Shown here one piece after another: positions 17,020 through 26,183 of a DNA stretch of 64,000 nt; position 1 is the first letter of the stretch; each line of letters opens with the position of its first letter. The position numbers and the translations under genes are program-made. Below the pieces are notes generated by a model. That model ran no database searches, had not been told where the DNA came from, and saw only the letters and a program-made list of their open reading frames with translations. Source of the stretch: Brevibacterium ihuae (GTDB lineage: Bacteria > Actinomycetota > Actinomycetes > Actinomycetales > Brevibacteriaceae); NCBI RefSeq assembly GCF_900184225.1, contig NZ_FXWZ01000003.1, positions 1,057,684 through 1,121,683 on the forward strand. Direction: 5' to 3'.

Positions 17020-18989
17020 GCGAGGTGCGGATGCTGTCCGGACGCTACGAGGTCCGGGAGCTGCTGGGCCGCGGCGGGATGGCCGAGGTCCATGCGGGTG
17101 TCGACACCCGCCTCGGCCGTCGCGTGGCGATCAAGCTGCTGCGCTCCGACCTCGCCCGCGACCCCTCCTTCCACGCCCGCCTCAAGCGCGAGGCGCAGTC
17201 GGCCGCCGGTCTCAACCACCCCGGCATCGTCGCCGTCTACGACTCCGGCGAGCAGGAGTTCGCCGAATCCGGCGGGGACATCGTCCACGTCCCCTTCATC
17301 GTCATGGAGATGGTCGAGGGGCGGACGCTGCGCCAGGTCCTCACCGATCACGGCCGGCTCACCGTGCGCGAGGCTCTCGACGTCACCGCCGGGGTGCTCG
17401 CCCCGCTCGACTACAGCCACCGCAACGGGATCGTCCACCGCGACATCAAGCCCGGCAACGTCATGCTCACGCCCGAAGGCGACATCAAGGTCATGGACTT
17501 CGGGATCGCCCGCGCGCTCGAGGACACCGGCAGTCTGACCCAGACCCAGTCGGTGGTCGGCACCGCGCAGTACCTCTCCCCCGAGCAGGCCCGCGGCGAG
17601 ATCGTCGACGCCCGCTCGGACCTCTACTCGACCGCGTGCCTCCTCTACGAGCTGCTCGTCGGCCGCCCGCCCTTCGTCGGCGACTCCCAGCTCGCGGTCG
17701 CCTACCAGCACGTCGGCGAGGACCCCAAGCCGCCGTCGCACTACGACCCGGAGATCCCCCCGGCCATCGACCGGCTGCTCCTCCACGCCCTCCAGAAGGA
17801 TCGCACCGTCCGCTACCAGGACGCCCACACGTTCCGGGAGGACGTGCTCGCCGCCCGCGACGGCCGCCCGCTGAGCTTCGAGGACGACGCCGACGCCACC
17901 CAGGCCTTCGGCGTGGTGCCCGGGGCCTTCGCCGCGGGAGCCGCCGGCGCCGGACTCGGTGCCGCTGCGGCCGGACCCGGATCCGCGCACCCGCCCACGG
18001 AGCAGACGATGGCCTATTCGGCCCTCGGCGAGCCCACGCAGGCGATGGCCCAGGCGCAGATGACGAACTCCGTCGCGACGATCGCCGAGGAGGACAGCGA
18101 ACCGGAGCCCGACGAGCGCAGCCGGACCTGGCTGTGGGTGGGCAGCGCGCTCCTCGTCCTCGTGCTCGCCGGCCTCGGCCTGTTCGTCTACACCCTGTCC
18201 AAGGAACCGGAGATCGTCACCTTCGAGCTCGCGGATCTCCGCGACCGGGCCGCGGACGATGCCGAGCAGTATCTGCTCGAGCAGGGTCTGCGCGTCGATC
18301 GCGAGGAGACCGCCGACGACGACATCGGCGAGGGCAACGTCGTGAACACCGACCCGCCCGGGGGCTCCCAGGTCACCGAGGGCGACCTCATCGTGCTCTT
18401 CGTGTCGACCGGGCCGGACTCCGTCGAAGTGCCCGATGTCGCCGGCGACTCCGAATCCCTCGCCCGCCAGACGATCGGCGACGCGGGGCTCACCGCCGGG
18501 AGCAACATCGACGAGAACTCCCCCGACGTCGACGCCGGCACCGTCATCGAGACGCGCCCGGAGGCCGGCTCGACGGTGGCGAAGGACTCCACGGTCGACC
18601 TGGTCCTGTCGACGGGCATGGTCGACGTCCCGGACGTCCTCGGGATGACCGAGGACGAGGCCTGCGAGACGCTCGCCGGCGAGGACTACCAGCTCGACTG
18701 CACCGTCGAGGAGGCCGAGACCGCCGACCATCCCGCGGGCGAGGTCTTCGAGCAGAGTACCGAGGGCGGCGGCGAGGTGAGCCAGGGCTCGGCGATCACC
18801 ATCACCGTGGCGACCGCACCGCCCACGCAGACGCCCACCCCGGAGCCGACCGCACCCGTGCTCCCGTGGCCCACGCTCCCCGAGGGACCGAGCGACGAGG
18901 GGGACGAGAACCAGGGAGGCATCCAGGGCAACACCGGCCGCCCCGACGAGGGCCGGGATCGGCCGGGTCGACCGGACGGGCGCGACTGA
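17016..18989 (+). CDS. pknB: Ser/Thr protein kinase PknB with three PASTA domains
   Basis: 657 residues. Kinase domain (about 10-275) with LGRGGMAEV, Lys40 in RVAIKLL, HRDIKPGN, MDFGIAR and the activation-loop GTAQYLSPEQ. A cytoplasmic linker and one membrane span (TWLWVGSALLVLVLAGLGLF) precede three extracellular PASTA repeats, for example the one containing VEVPDVAGDSESLARQTI, which bind muropeptides or lipid II. The end is Pro/Thr- and Gly/Asp-rich. PknB is the main growth-sensing kinase of actinobacteria. It overlaps pknA by four bases and is the last core gene of the fhaA operon. Family members often have four PASTA units, so three is slightly short. Confidence 0.95.
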   Translation: MSEVRMLSGRYEVRELLGRGGMAEVHAGVDTRLGRRVAIKLLRSDLARDPSFHARLKREAQSAAGLNHPGIVAVYDSGEQEFAESGGDIVHVPFIVMEMVEGRTLRQVLTDHGRLTVREALDVTAGVLAPLDYSHRNGIVHRDIKPGNVMLTPEGDIKVMDFGIARALEDTGSLTQTQSVVGTAQYLSPEQARGEIVDARSDLYSTACLLYELLVGRPPFVGDSQLAVAYQHVGEDPKPPSHYDPEIPPAIDRLLLHALQKDRTVRYQDAHTFREDVLAARDGRPLSFEDDADATQAFGVVPGAFAAGAAGAGLGAAAAGPGSAHPPTEQTMAYSALGEPTQAMAQAQMTNSVATIAEEDSEPEPDERSRTWLWVGSALLVLVLAGLGLFVYTLSKEPEIVTFELADLRDRAADDAEQYLLEQGLRVDREETADDDIGEGNVVNTDPPGGSQVTEGDLIVLFVSTGPDSVEVPDVAGDSESLARQTIGDAGLTAGSNIDENSPDVDAGTVIETRPEAGSTVAKDSTVDLVLSTGMVDVPDVLGMTEDEACETLAGEDYQLDCTVEEAETADHPAGEVFEQSTEGGGEVSQGSAITITVATAPPTQTPTPEPTAPVLPWPTLPEGPSDEGDENQGGIQGNTGRPDEGRDRPGRPDGRD

Positions 18990-19002
18990 CCGGACCCCTG
19001 CA

Positions 19003-19947
19003 GTGAACCGCATCTCCCCCGACATCCCCGCTCCGGCTCCCGCCGCCGTGCCGCCCCTCCCAGCGGCACCCTCGGTCGAGCCGTCGGCGCCGCCTGTGCC
19101 CGCACCCGCAGAGGTGCCCACGCCCGCGGAGGTGGCCGCACCAGTGGAAGCGGCCGTACCCGCGGGGGCGGCCGCCACGACCGCAGCCACCGGGACAGCG
19201 GGCCGGGCACCCTCGTCCGCGCAGGTCCCGTGGATGATCACCGTCCACCTCGACTCCGTCGTCTTCGATTCGGTGACGGTGTGGGATCGCGTGGCCCGCG
19301 CCGTCCTCGCCGAGCACGCGGTCACCGCCGGCGACCGCCTGCCGGATCCCCTCGTCCTCGCGCTCGCCACCGGTGAGCTCCGGGGCATCAGCGACGCGCT
19401 CTCCCACGTCATCCGTTCGCGCACCGGGGCCTCGGTGACGAGCACCCTCATCCGCCTCAGGATCTTCCACCTGCTGTCCTCCGCCGTCCGCGACACCGAC
19501 CTCGCCCGCCCGGGTGCCGGCGAGCTCCTCACGCGGATCGCCGCCACGGATGCACGGATCGCCTATCTGTCCTCCATGCCGCGCACCTGGGTGGAGACGC
19601 TCGACACCCATCTGGGTCTGCCCGAGCCGCACGTGCTGCTCACCACCGAGCAGCTGCGGAGTCCTCGCCCCGACCCCTACGGGCACCTGCTCGCCTCCCA
19701 TCAGCTCGGCGTGCCCGCCCGGCTCGGGGTCGCGCTGGAGAGCGGTTCCGACGGGATCAGTGCTGCGCTCACCGCGGGCCTGCGGGTCATCGCCGTGGTG
19801 CCGAAGGACATGACCGGGGGAACGGATCGCCTGACGCTGGTGAGCGATCTGCGCGATGTGGACCTCGCTGCGGCCCGCGAGGCGCTGTGCGCCGACCGGG
19901 CGCTCTCCCGGGGACCGGCCGGCTCCGCGCTCGGCGACACGGCCTGA
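19003..19947 (+). CDS. Degenerate HAD-superfamily protein
   Basis: A 314-residue protein with an Ala/Pro-rich N-terminal 75 residues, then a HAD-like fold similar to beta-phosphoglucomutase-type phosphatases. Motif I reads HLDSVVFDS instead of DLDGVxxDS, so the usual nucleophile Asp is His. Motif II keeps Ser in AYLSSMPR. Motif III reads SPRPDPYGHLL with Arg where Lys is usual. Motif IV reads VALESGSDG where ExD is expected. The fold seems conserved (AALTAGLRVIAVVP), but catalysis as a classical HAD phosphatase is doubtful. It starts with GTG thirteen bases after pknB and is probably co-transcribed. The function is unknown. Confidence 0.7.
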   Translation: MNRISPDIPAPAPAAVPPLPAAPSVEPSAPPVPAPAEVPTPAEVAAPVEAAVPAGAAATTAATGTAGRAPSSAQVPWMITVHLDSVVFDSVTVWDRVARAVLAEHAVTAGDRLPDPLVLALATGELRGISDALSHVIRSRTGASVTSTLIRLRIFHLLSSAVRDTDLARPGAGELLTRIAATDARIAYLSSMPRTWVETLDTHLGLPEPHVLLTTEQLRSPRPDPYGHLLASHQLGVPARLGVALESGSDGISAALTAGLRVIAVVPKDMTGGTDRLTLVSDLRDVDLAAAREALCADRALSRGPAGSALGDTA

Positions 19948-20156
19948 ACGAGCGCGGCAGCAGGACGACCTGAGCATCGAGCGGCGACAGGACGATCGGA
20001 ACAGCGGACGGCCACAGCCGAGGTGCCGGCGGCCTCGGCCGTTCTGCCGGGAGATGACCCCGACCGCCCTGCTGGGCGGCGCACCGGCCTCACCGCCGGG
20101 AGATGCCCACACCCGCCGAGCCCGGCGGTACCCCGGTCGCTCGGCTGTCGGGCGGC

Positions 20157-20810
20157 TCAGCCGTGGAGGCCGGCGGAGGCGATCGGCGAGCGACCGCGGG
20201 CGGCCTCGGCGGCCTCGGGCATCCCGCACTGGGCGAGGAAGTTGCCGAGCATCTGGTAGCCGTCCTCGGTGAGGACGGACTCGGGGTGGAACTGGACACC
20301 GGACAGCGGCGCGTCGCGGTGGGCGATGCCCATGACCACCCCGTCGGCAGTCTGCGCGGTGACCTCGAAGACCTCGACGGGCAGGGTCGAGTCGACGATC
20401 GCGAGCGAGTGATAGCGCGTCGCGGTGAGCGGCTCCCGGCAGCCGGCGAAGATCCCGGACCCGGAGTGGGTGAGCTGCGAGGTCTTCCCGTGCATGAGCG
20501 TGGGCGAGTGGGCCACGGTGGCGCCGAACACCTCGGCGAGGGTCTGGTGGCCCAGGCACACCCCGAACATCGGCACCCGCAGCTCGGCGCAGGCGCGGAC
20601 CACGGCGGGGCAGATGCCGGATTCGGCGGGCACGCCGGGGCCGGGTGAGAGGAGCACGCCGTCGTAGTCGGCGAGCAGGGCGGGCACCTGCTCCGCGGGC
20701 ACGTCGTCGTTGCGGATCACCGTGGTGTCCGCGCCGAGCTCGCGCAGGTAGCCGACGAGGGTGTAGACGAAGCTGTCGTAGTTGTCGACGACGAGGATCC
20801 GCGCGGTCAT
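20157..20810 (-). CDS. trpG: Glutamine amidotransferase, anthranilate/ADC synthase component II
   Basis: A 217-residue class I glutaminase that supplies ammonia to anthranilate synthase (tryptophan) or aminodeoxychorismate synthase (folate). Cys85 in GVCLGHQT, His175 and Glu177 in FHPES form the triad, and LLSPGPG is the oxyanion strand. No trp or pab partner is adjacent, as in mycobacteria, where this orphan copy lies between crgA and pknB. The ATG overlaps the stop of the small membrane gene upstream. Which synthase it serves cannot be decided from sequence. Confidence 0.93.
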   Translation of the reverse strand: MTARILVVDNYDSFVYTLVGYLRELGADTTVIRNDDVPAEQVPALLADYDGVLLSPGPGVPAESGICPAVVRACAELRVPMFGVCLGHQTLAEVFGATVAHSPTLMHGKTSQLTHSGSGIFAGCREPLTATRYHSLAIVDSTLPVEVFEVTAQTADGVVMGIAHRDAPLSGVQFHPESVLTEDGYQMLGNFLAQCGMPEAAEAARGRSPIASAGLHG

Positions 20811-20980
20811 CCTGCTGCTCCGTCCTCGGTCACCGTGGCTTCGTTGAAGGGCATGTAGGGGGCGATGACGGGGAACACGAACTCCATGAGCAGGTAGACC
20901 GCCGCAGCGATGAGGAGCAGGCAGAGGACGAGCTTGACGAAGGTGTTGCCGGGCAGCGCGCGCCAGATGAGTCCGTACAT
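20807..20980 (-). CDS. Small single-span membrane protein between sortase and trpG
   Basis: A 57-residue protein starting MYGLIWRALPGNTFVKLVLC with one hydrophobic segment (KLVLCLLLIAAAVYLLMEFV), then FPVIAPYMPFN and a short acidic tail. The ATG overlaps the sortase stop (TGATG) and the stop overlaps the trpG start, so it is coupled to both. Similar small proteins occupy this position in many actinobacteria; the function is unknown. Confidence 0.85.
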   Translation of the reverse strand: MYGLIWRALPGNTFVKLVLCLLLIAAAVYLLMEFVFPVIAPYMPFNEATVTEDGAAG

Positions 20981-22122
20981 CAGACGACCCCCTCGTTCGC
21001 CTTCGCGTAGGCTGGCGAGTCCTGCAGGCGCTCGGGCACGCCCTCGGCGGCCGGCTGCCAGTCGGTGAGCTCGGCGTAGGCGATGTAGCGCTCCTGCGCG
21101 GAGAACATCGGGTTGCACGCGGTGAGGGTCATGATCCGGTCCTTGCCCTTGAAGTCCGGCATGTCCGGCACCGGGGCGAGCACCTCGGTGGCGTCGGGGA
21201 GCACGATGTCGAAGTTCCGGAAGGTGTAGGTGTAGAAGCCGTCGGCGGTCTGCACGATGATCTCGTCGCCGGGACGGAGCTCGGCGATGAGGTTGAGCGG
21301 CTTGCCGTAGGTCACGCGGTGGCCGGCGAGCGCGAAGTTGCCGACCTCGCCGGGCATCGCGGCGTTCGGGTACCGGCCCAGTCCCATCCGGTTGAGGACG
21401 GGCTCCATCGACACGCCCTCGGCCATCGTGCGGTAGTAGTCCTCGCCGAAGCGCGGGATGTAGACGATGCCGAACGCGGAGTTCATGTCCACCGGCTCCG
21501 CGACATAGGGCGTCTCCGGGTCCGGCGGCAGCTCGTTGCGGGGGTTCTCCGCCCATTCGCTCGTGAGCTGGTCGGCGAGATTCGCGTTGTCCTCGTTCGC
21601 GGCGATGTCCGTCCACCACAGCTGCCACACGACGAAGAGGATGAGGACGAGACCGGCGGTGATGCACAGCTCGCCGAAGGTCCGGACGGTCCCGCGGACG
21701 CAGCCGAGCGGTTCGGGCTCGGGGCGACCCCGGCGAGCGCCGCCGGCGGGATCCTCCGGGCCGTCGGGACCGCGGTTCGTCATCACCGGCTCCGCGAAGG
21801 CAGTGGCGACGGCGGCGCGGGCGTCGGCGGGCGCGTTCATCATGCGGGTGTCGTCGCCGCGCGACGGGGCGGGGCGCGCACCGTGGCCCGGTTCGGGGTA
21901 GGCGCCGGAGTACGCCGAGGTGCGATGGGCCGGGCGGATCACCGGGCGCGCGGCGGCGGGCACGGGGCCGTCACCGGGCGGCGGACCCGGATAGCCCGCA
22001 CCGGCGTGCGGCGGCCGAGGGGCGTCGACGGGGTGAGCGGGAGCGGCGTCGGAACCGGCGGAACGGGCGCGCTCGGCGGCCTCTCGGGCCTTGCGCTCCC
22101 GCCGCGTCAGGGGTTCGTCCAC
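20980..22122 (-). CDS. Class E-like sortase
   Basis: 380 residues from GTG 22122, which overlaps the DUF881 stop. A cytoplasmic, Pro/Ala/Arg-rich N-terminus of about 145 residues precedes one membrane span (ITAGLVLILFVVWQLWW) and an extracellular sortase barrel. The catalytic His268 (FALAGHRVTYG), Cys336 (LTACNP) and Arg345 (ERYIAYA) are all present. Class E sortases anchor LAxTG proteins to peptidoglycan in GC-rich actinobacteria. No substrate with an obvious LAxTG tail was recognised in this window. The long N-terminal extension is common in this class. Confidence 0.9.
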   Translation of the reverse strand: MDEPLTRRERKAREAAERARSAGSDAAPAHPVDAPRPPHAGAGYPGPPPGDGPVPAAARPVIRPAHRTSAYSGAYPEPGHGARPAPSRGDDTRMMNAPADARAAVATAFAEPVMTNRGPDGPEDPAGGARRGRPEPEPLGCVRGTVRTFGELCITAGLVLILFVVWQLWWTDIAANEDNANLADQLTSEWAENPRNELPPDPETPYVAEPVDMNSAFGIVYIPRFGEDYYRTMAEGVSMEPVLNRMGLGRYPNAAMPGEVGNFALAGHRVTYGKPLNLIAELRPGDEIIVQTADGFYTYTFRNFDIVLPDATEVLAPVPDMPDFKGKDRIMTLTACNPMFSAQERYIAYAELTDWQPAAEGVPERLQDSPAYAKANEGVV

Positions 22123-22838
22123 TACTGCTTCACCTTCGCCTGGTCCACCTCGAGGGAGTCCGTGTACTCGGTGAGCGTGACCGGCCCCGTCTCGACTTTC
22201 CAGCCCAATCCTAGACGGTCGGAGTACGAGCGGAAGACCGTCACCGCGGGCGAGGCGTCGAGCGCCTCGCGCAGCTGCTCGGGGTCGCCGACGACCTCGA
22301 CGGTGTAGGGCGGGGAGAACACGCGGGCGTTGACGCGCAGGGTGTTGCCCACGCACTTGACCGCGGAGGTCGACACGATGCGCTGGCCCTGGACCGACAT
22401 GCCGCGGGCGCCGCCGGCCCACAGCGCATTCATCACGCCCTCGAGGTCCTGCTGGTGGATGATGAGGTCGTTCGGGCTCGCGCCGTCGATCCCGGCGGAC
22501 TCCGGCGGAGCGTCGTCGAGGGTGACGGTGAGCCCGGTCCCCTCGAGCGCGGTGGTCGACGCCGCGGTCGCGAGCTCGTCGGCGGCAGCGCGCGCGTCCT
22601 CCACCCGGACGTCGCCGTCGGCGGCCCGCTCCTCGAGCTGCTCGATCGACGCCCGGCGCTCGGTGATGCGCTGCTGGAGGTCCTCGTTGGTGCGCGAGCG
22701 CTCCTGCACGATGTCCGGCAGGGACGAGGTCTCGTTGCGGAGGTGGGTGCCGTCGGACAGCCGGGCCGAGGTCGCCATGAGGATCCCGCACAGCACGAGG
22801 ACGACGAACACGGCGGTGCGCTGTGCGATCGCGGTCAT
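22122..22838 (-). CDS. DUF881 membrane-anchored protein
   Basis: A 238-residue protein with an N-terminal signal-anchor (TAVFVVLVLCGILMATSARL), a coiled-coil stretch (VQERSRTNEDLQQRITERRA) and the DUF881 domain with NDLIIHQQDLEGVMNALWAG and VGNTLRVNARVFSPPY. ATG at 22838 is preferred because GAAGG lies just upstream. DUF881 proteins are extracytoplasmic and usually neighbour sortase or division genes in Gram-positives; the biochemical role is unknown. It is transcribed divergently from crgA and overlaps the sortase start. Confidence 0.9.
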   Translation of the reverse strand: MTAIAQRTAVFVVLVLCGILMATSARLSDGTHLRNETSSLPDIVQERSRTNEDLQQRITERRASIEQLEERAADGDVRVEDARAAADELATAASTTALEGTGLTVTLDDAPPESAGIDGASPNDLIIHQQDLEGVMNALWAGGARGMSVQGQRIVSTSAVKCVGNTLRVNARVFSPPYTVEVVGDPEQLREALDASPAVTVFRSYSDRLGLGWKVETGPVTLTEYTDSLEVDQAKVKQ

Positions 22839-22984
22839 CGGCTGGCCTTCCGGAATATGCGCGCGGGCGGCGCGGACGAGTACACTTTGCATGATTGCCC
22901 TGGAACCAATGTACCGACCGGCGTCGGGGGTCCCCAAGTCGTACCGCAGGTGCGCCGACCCGCCGCCGCCACCTGAGGAGAAAC

Positions 22985-23803
22985 GTGGCCAAGCCGAGCC
23001 GTGCCCGCAAAGCTCACCGGACCTCGCGGAACTCCGCGGCGACGCCTGCAGAGACCAGCGGGGCGTCCGGGTCGGTCGACCCGACCGACGTCACGTCGAC
23101 CGACGCGGACTCGACGGCGGACGTCGACGAGACACTCGTGACCGACCCCGTGGATGCGAAGCTCGAGGCCGACGCCACCGGACGCGACGCTGCGACGGAC
23201 GCGACCGCCGACGATGTCGACGAGGATGTCACCGCTGCGGACGACGCGACTGCGGCCGACGACGCGGATACGGATGCAGCTGACGATGCGGATTCCGCGG
23301 ACGAGGCTCCGGCTGCGACGAAGAAGCGGGGCGCGAAGAAGGCTGGCACGAAGACCACCTCCGCGGAGTCGGCCGGGACGAAGGACTCCACCGCGAAGAG
23401 GGGCACGGAGACCGGTTCGACCAAGGCCGGCGCCGCGAAGAAGACCGCTGCGAAGTCCACTGCGAAGAAGGACTCCGACGAGAAGACGAGCGCGAAGAAG
23501 AGCACCGCGAAGTCCGGGGACTCCTCCCCCAAGCGCACCGCGCGCTCGGGCAATCCTGCCAAGCGCTCGACCTCCCGGAAGACCTCGACGTACACCTCGG
23601 GCACGACGACGCAGTCGATCAAGCCGAACCCGCGCTGGTTCGTCCCGGTGATGATCACCATCCTGCTCCTCGGGCTCGCCTGGCTCGTCGTCTTCTACAT
23701 CACCGGCGGCGCCTGGCCCGTCGAGGCCTGGGGCAACTGGAACCTCGTCGCCGGCTTCGCGTTCTTCATCGCCGGCCTGATCATGTCCACACGCTGGCGA
23801 TGA
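22985..23803 (+). CDS. crgA: Cell division protein CrgA with a long charged N-terminal extension
   Basis: The last 85 residues are a typical CrgA: SIKPNPRWFVPVMITILLLG, two membrane spans, and WNLVAGFAFFIAGLIMSTRW. CrgA recruits PBPs and FtsI/FtsQ-type partners at the septum. The protein here is 272 residues, about three times the usual 80-100. The extra part has an Asp/Ala/Thr-rich acidic block (about residues 15-105) followed by a Lys/Ala/Thr-rich histone-H1-like block (about 108-185) with repeated KKTAAKSTAKK-like units. GTG 22985 was chosen for the GAGGAG just upstream and because the usual CrgA start MAKPSRARK follows. The basic block could bind DNA or wall polymers. Confidence 0.9.
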   Translation: MAKPSRARKAHRTSRNSAATPAETSGASGSVDPTDVTSTDADSTADVDETLVTDPVDAKLEADATGRDAATDATADDVDEDVTAADDATAADDADTDAADDADSADEAPAATKKRGAKKAGTKTTSAESAGTKDSTAKRGTETGSTKAGAAKKTAAKSTAKKDSDEKTSAKKSTAKSGDSSPKRTARSGNPAKRSTSRKTSTYTSGTTTQSIKPNPRWFVPVMITILLLGLAWLVVFYITGGAWPVEAWGNWNLVAGFAFFIAGLIMSTRWR

Positions 23804-24444
23804 GCGCCGGCTTCCGGCTGCTCGCACACCATCCGCTGCCGGTCCGCCTCCTCGCCCTGTTCGGCGGCCTCGTCCTCTACGGCTTCTCCGCCGGACTGAT
23901 GATCGCCGCCGGCCTGGGCAACATGCCCTGGGACGTGCTCCACCAGGGGATCTCGCTCCACGTCCCGCTCACCATCGGGGTCGTCGGCATCATCGTGTCG
24001 GTCCTCCTGCTGCTCACGTGGATCCCCCTGCGGCAGCGCCCGGGGCTCGGGACGATCTCCAATGCGCTCCTCGTCGGCGTCTTCATCGACCTCACGCTTC
24101 TCGTCGTCGACCGTCCGGAGGCGCTGTGGGGGCAGATCCTGCTCATGTGCGCCGGCATCGTGCTCAACGGCCTCGCGACGGTGCTCTACATCATCCCGAA
24201 CTTCGGCCCCGGCCCGCGCGACGGCCTGATGACCGGCCTCGTGCGCCGCACCGGCGCCTCGGTCACCGTCGTGCGCTCGTGCATCGAGATCATCGTCATC
24301 GCGAGCGGCTGGCTGCTCGGCGGCGTGTTCTTCGTCGGCTCACTGCTCTACGCGTTCGGGATCGGGCCGATCACCGAGCTCTTCCTCCGCCTGGCGCAGC
24401 GCCTGCTCGGCCCTGCCGACCCGATGGCGAGCGACGAGACCTGA
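23800..24444 (+). CDS. YczE/YitT-like integral membrane protein
   Basis: A 214-residue protein with about six membrane spans. The signature GPGPRDGLMTGL and the start VRLLALFGGLVLYGFSAGLM with LGNMPWDVLHQG place it in the YczE/YyaS/YitT group. The biochemical function is unknown. Its ATG overlaps the crgA stop by four bases, so the two are translated together. Confidence 0.85.
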   Translation: MSAGFRLLAHHPLPVRLLALFGGLVLYGFSAGLMIAAGLGNMPWDVLHQGISLHVPLTIGVVGIIVSVLLLLTWIPLRQRPGLGTISNALLVGVFIDLTLLVVDRPEALWGQILLMCAGIVLNGLATVLYIIPNFGPGPRDGLMTGLVRRTGASVTVVRSCIEIIVIASGWLLGGVFFVGSLLYAFGIGPITELFLRLAQRLLGPADPMASDET

Positions 24445-24715
24445 GCCCCAGGACGAACCGGGCCCGGGAGTCCTGCGTGCGAATCAGGTCCAGGCGACCG
24501 AGGGTGTGCAGGGATTCGGTGCCCGAGGGGCGAAACAGGCCCGGGCGCTTGGGAGACGTGCCGCGACACGGTGTCCGGAAGGCGAACGTGGCACAGGCGC
24601 CCAATGGGTGCGTCGGAACTCGTCGTCGAACGCACGGGCGAACGGCTGGGCGCGTGCATCGGGCGGGCGGAACGAAGCGGCACCGGGGACATCGGAATGA
24701 CATCGATGTCGTCAT

Positions 24716-25624
24716 CTACAGTGTGGACAGAACCTGTGGATAACTCATCGCCGCGAGGATCGTCGCGCAGTAGATCGCGGCGAGCGCCACGAGGACCGCG
24801 ACCGCACCCGCGCCGAACACCGCCGGCCGCAGGCGCGGGGGTGGGAGCAGCGCCGCGCAGCCGAGCACGAACCCGGTGACGAGACCGCCGAGATGCGACT
24901 CCCACGAGATCCCGGGTTCGAGGAGCGGGATCGCGGCGTTGAGGGCGACGAGCACGACCACCCCGCCGATGTTGCGGTCGAGCGCCCGGGTGGGGGTGAG
25001 CAGCACGCCGACGAGCGCGAAGACCGCCCCCGACGCCCCGACGTGGAGCGCGAACCACGATGTCGGATCGGTCGGGTCGGCGAGCGCGAGCACGCACACC
25101 GCGCCACCGATCGCACCGAGGACGTAGACGACGGCGAAGCGCACTCCGCCGATCGCCCGCTCGAGGAACGAGCCGAAGAAGTAGAGGGCGAAGAGGTTGA
25201 AGCCGACATGGAGCGGCGAGGGCTGCGAGTGGATGAAGGCGTGGGTGAGGGTGCGCCACGGCTGCTCGGCGGCGAGGGCCGGCATGAAGCCGAAGCGGGC
25301 GAGCAGGTCGAGCGGCGGGATGAACTGGAGCAGGTAGACCGCGCCGATGAGGACCATGAAGGTCGCGGTCGCCCGCGGCGGGCGGGCCGAGCGATCGATT
25401 CCGCGGGTCCCCGTCTGGCCGACGGATGCGGCCGCCGGGCCCGAGGGCCCGATGGGTGCGGCAGCGCGACCTGAGGGGCCAGCGGGTGCGGCGTCGATAC
25501 CCGGTGGCGGGTTCTCGCCCTCGCCGCGGGACGGCGGGACCCCGGGCGGCCCGCTCTGCGGCGTGCCGCCCGGGGTCTCCGGGGTGCGGGGGTCGTCCTC
25601 TCCGGGCATTCCCCCAGCGGTCAT
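24716..25624 (-). CDS. Rhomboid-family intramembrane serine protease
   Basis: 302 residues. A Pro/Gly-rich cytoplasmic N-terminus of about 85 residues leads into a six-to-seven-span rhomboid core. The catalytic dyad is visible: Ser198 in HVGASGAVFAL and His244 in WESHLGGLVTGF. The usual HVGFNLFALYFFG segment is also present. It cleaves transmembrane substrates; none can be assigned. It starts 16 bases after ppiA with AGGGGAC as ribosome-binding site, so both are probably one transcript. The ppiA-rhomboid pair is conserved beside gyrA in actinobacteria. Confidence 0.93.
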   Translation of the reverse strand: MTAGGMPGEDDPRTPETPGGTPQSGPPGVPPSRGEGENPPPGIDAAPAGPSGRAAAPIGPSGPAAASVGQTGTRGIDRSARPPRATATFMVLIGAVYLLQFIPPLDLLARFGFMPALAAEQPWRTLTHAFIHSQPSPLHVGFNLFALYFFGSFLERAIGGVRFAVVYVLGAIGGAVCVLALADPTDPTSWFALHVGASGAVFALVGVLLTPTRALDRNIGGVVVLVALNAAIPLLEPGISWESHLGGLVTGFVLGCAALLPPPRLRPAVFGAGAVAVLVALAAIYCATILAAMSYPQVLSTL

Positions 25625-25640
25625 GTGCGGTCCCCTGCGG

Positions 25641-26183
25641 TCAGGACGCGGGGAGGACCTCGACGGACTCGATGACGACCGGCTCGACCGGGCGGTCGCC
25701 GGGGCCGACCTCGACGCCCTCGATCGCGTCGACGACCTTCTTCGAGGCGTCGTCGGCGACCTCGCCGAAGATCGTGTGGTTGCCGTTGAGCCACGGGGTG
25801 GGAACGGTCGAGATGAAGAACTGCGAGCCGTTGGTGCCCTTGCCCATGCGCTTGCCGGCGTTCGCCATCGCGAGAAGGTAGGGCTTGTCGAACTGCAGCT
25901 CCGGGTGGATCTCGTCGTCGAAGGTGTAGCCCGGGCCGCCGGTGCCGGTGCCGAGCGGGCAGCCGCCCTGGATCATGAACTGGCGGATGATGCGGTGGAA
26001 CCCGAGGCCGTCGAAGAACGGCCGGGTGACCTTCTGCCCGGTCTGCGGATCGTCGAACTCGCGGGTGCCGGAGGCGAGCTCGGTGAAGTTCGCGACGGTC
26101 TTCGGCGCATGGTTGCCGAAGAGGTTGAGAGTCACGTCGCCCTTGGTGGTGTGCAGGATCGCCTGCTGCGTTGCAATCGTCAT
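25641..26183 (-). CDS. ppiA: Cyclophilin-type peptidyl-prolyl cis-trans isomerase
   Basis: A 180-residue cytoplasmic cyclophilin. Conserved catalytic and cyclosporin-binding segments are present: FDGLGFHRIIRQFMIQGG, the MANAGKRMGKGTNGSQFFIS stretch and the TPWLNGNHTIFGEV segment. ATG at 26183 gives the normal family start (TTKGDVTLNLFGNHAPKTV). It accelerates proline isomerisation during protein folding. It leads the ppiA-rhomboid pair and is divergent from the gene at 26419. Confidence 0.95.
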   Translation of the reverse strand: MTIATQQAILHTTKGDVTLNLFGNHAPKTVANFTELASGTREFDDPQTGQKVTRPFFDGLGFHRIIRQFMIQGGCPLGTGTGGPGYTFDDEIHPELQFDKPYLLAMANAGKRMGKGTNGSQFFISTVPTPWLNGNHTIFGEVADDASKKVVDAIEGVEVGPGDRPVEPVVIESVEVLPAS

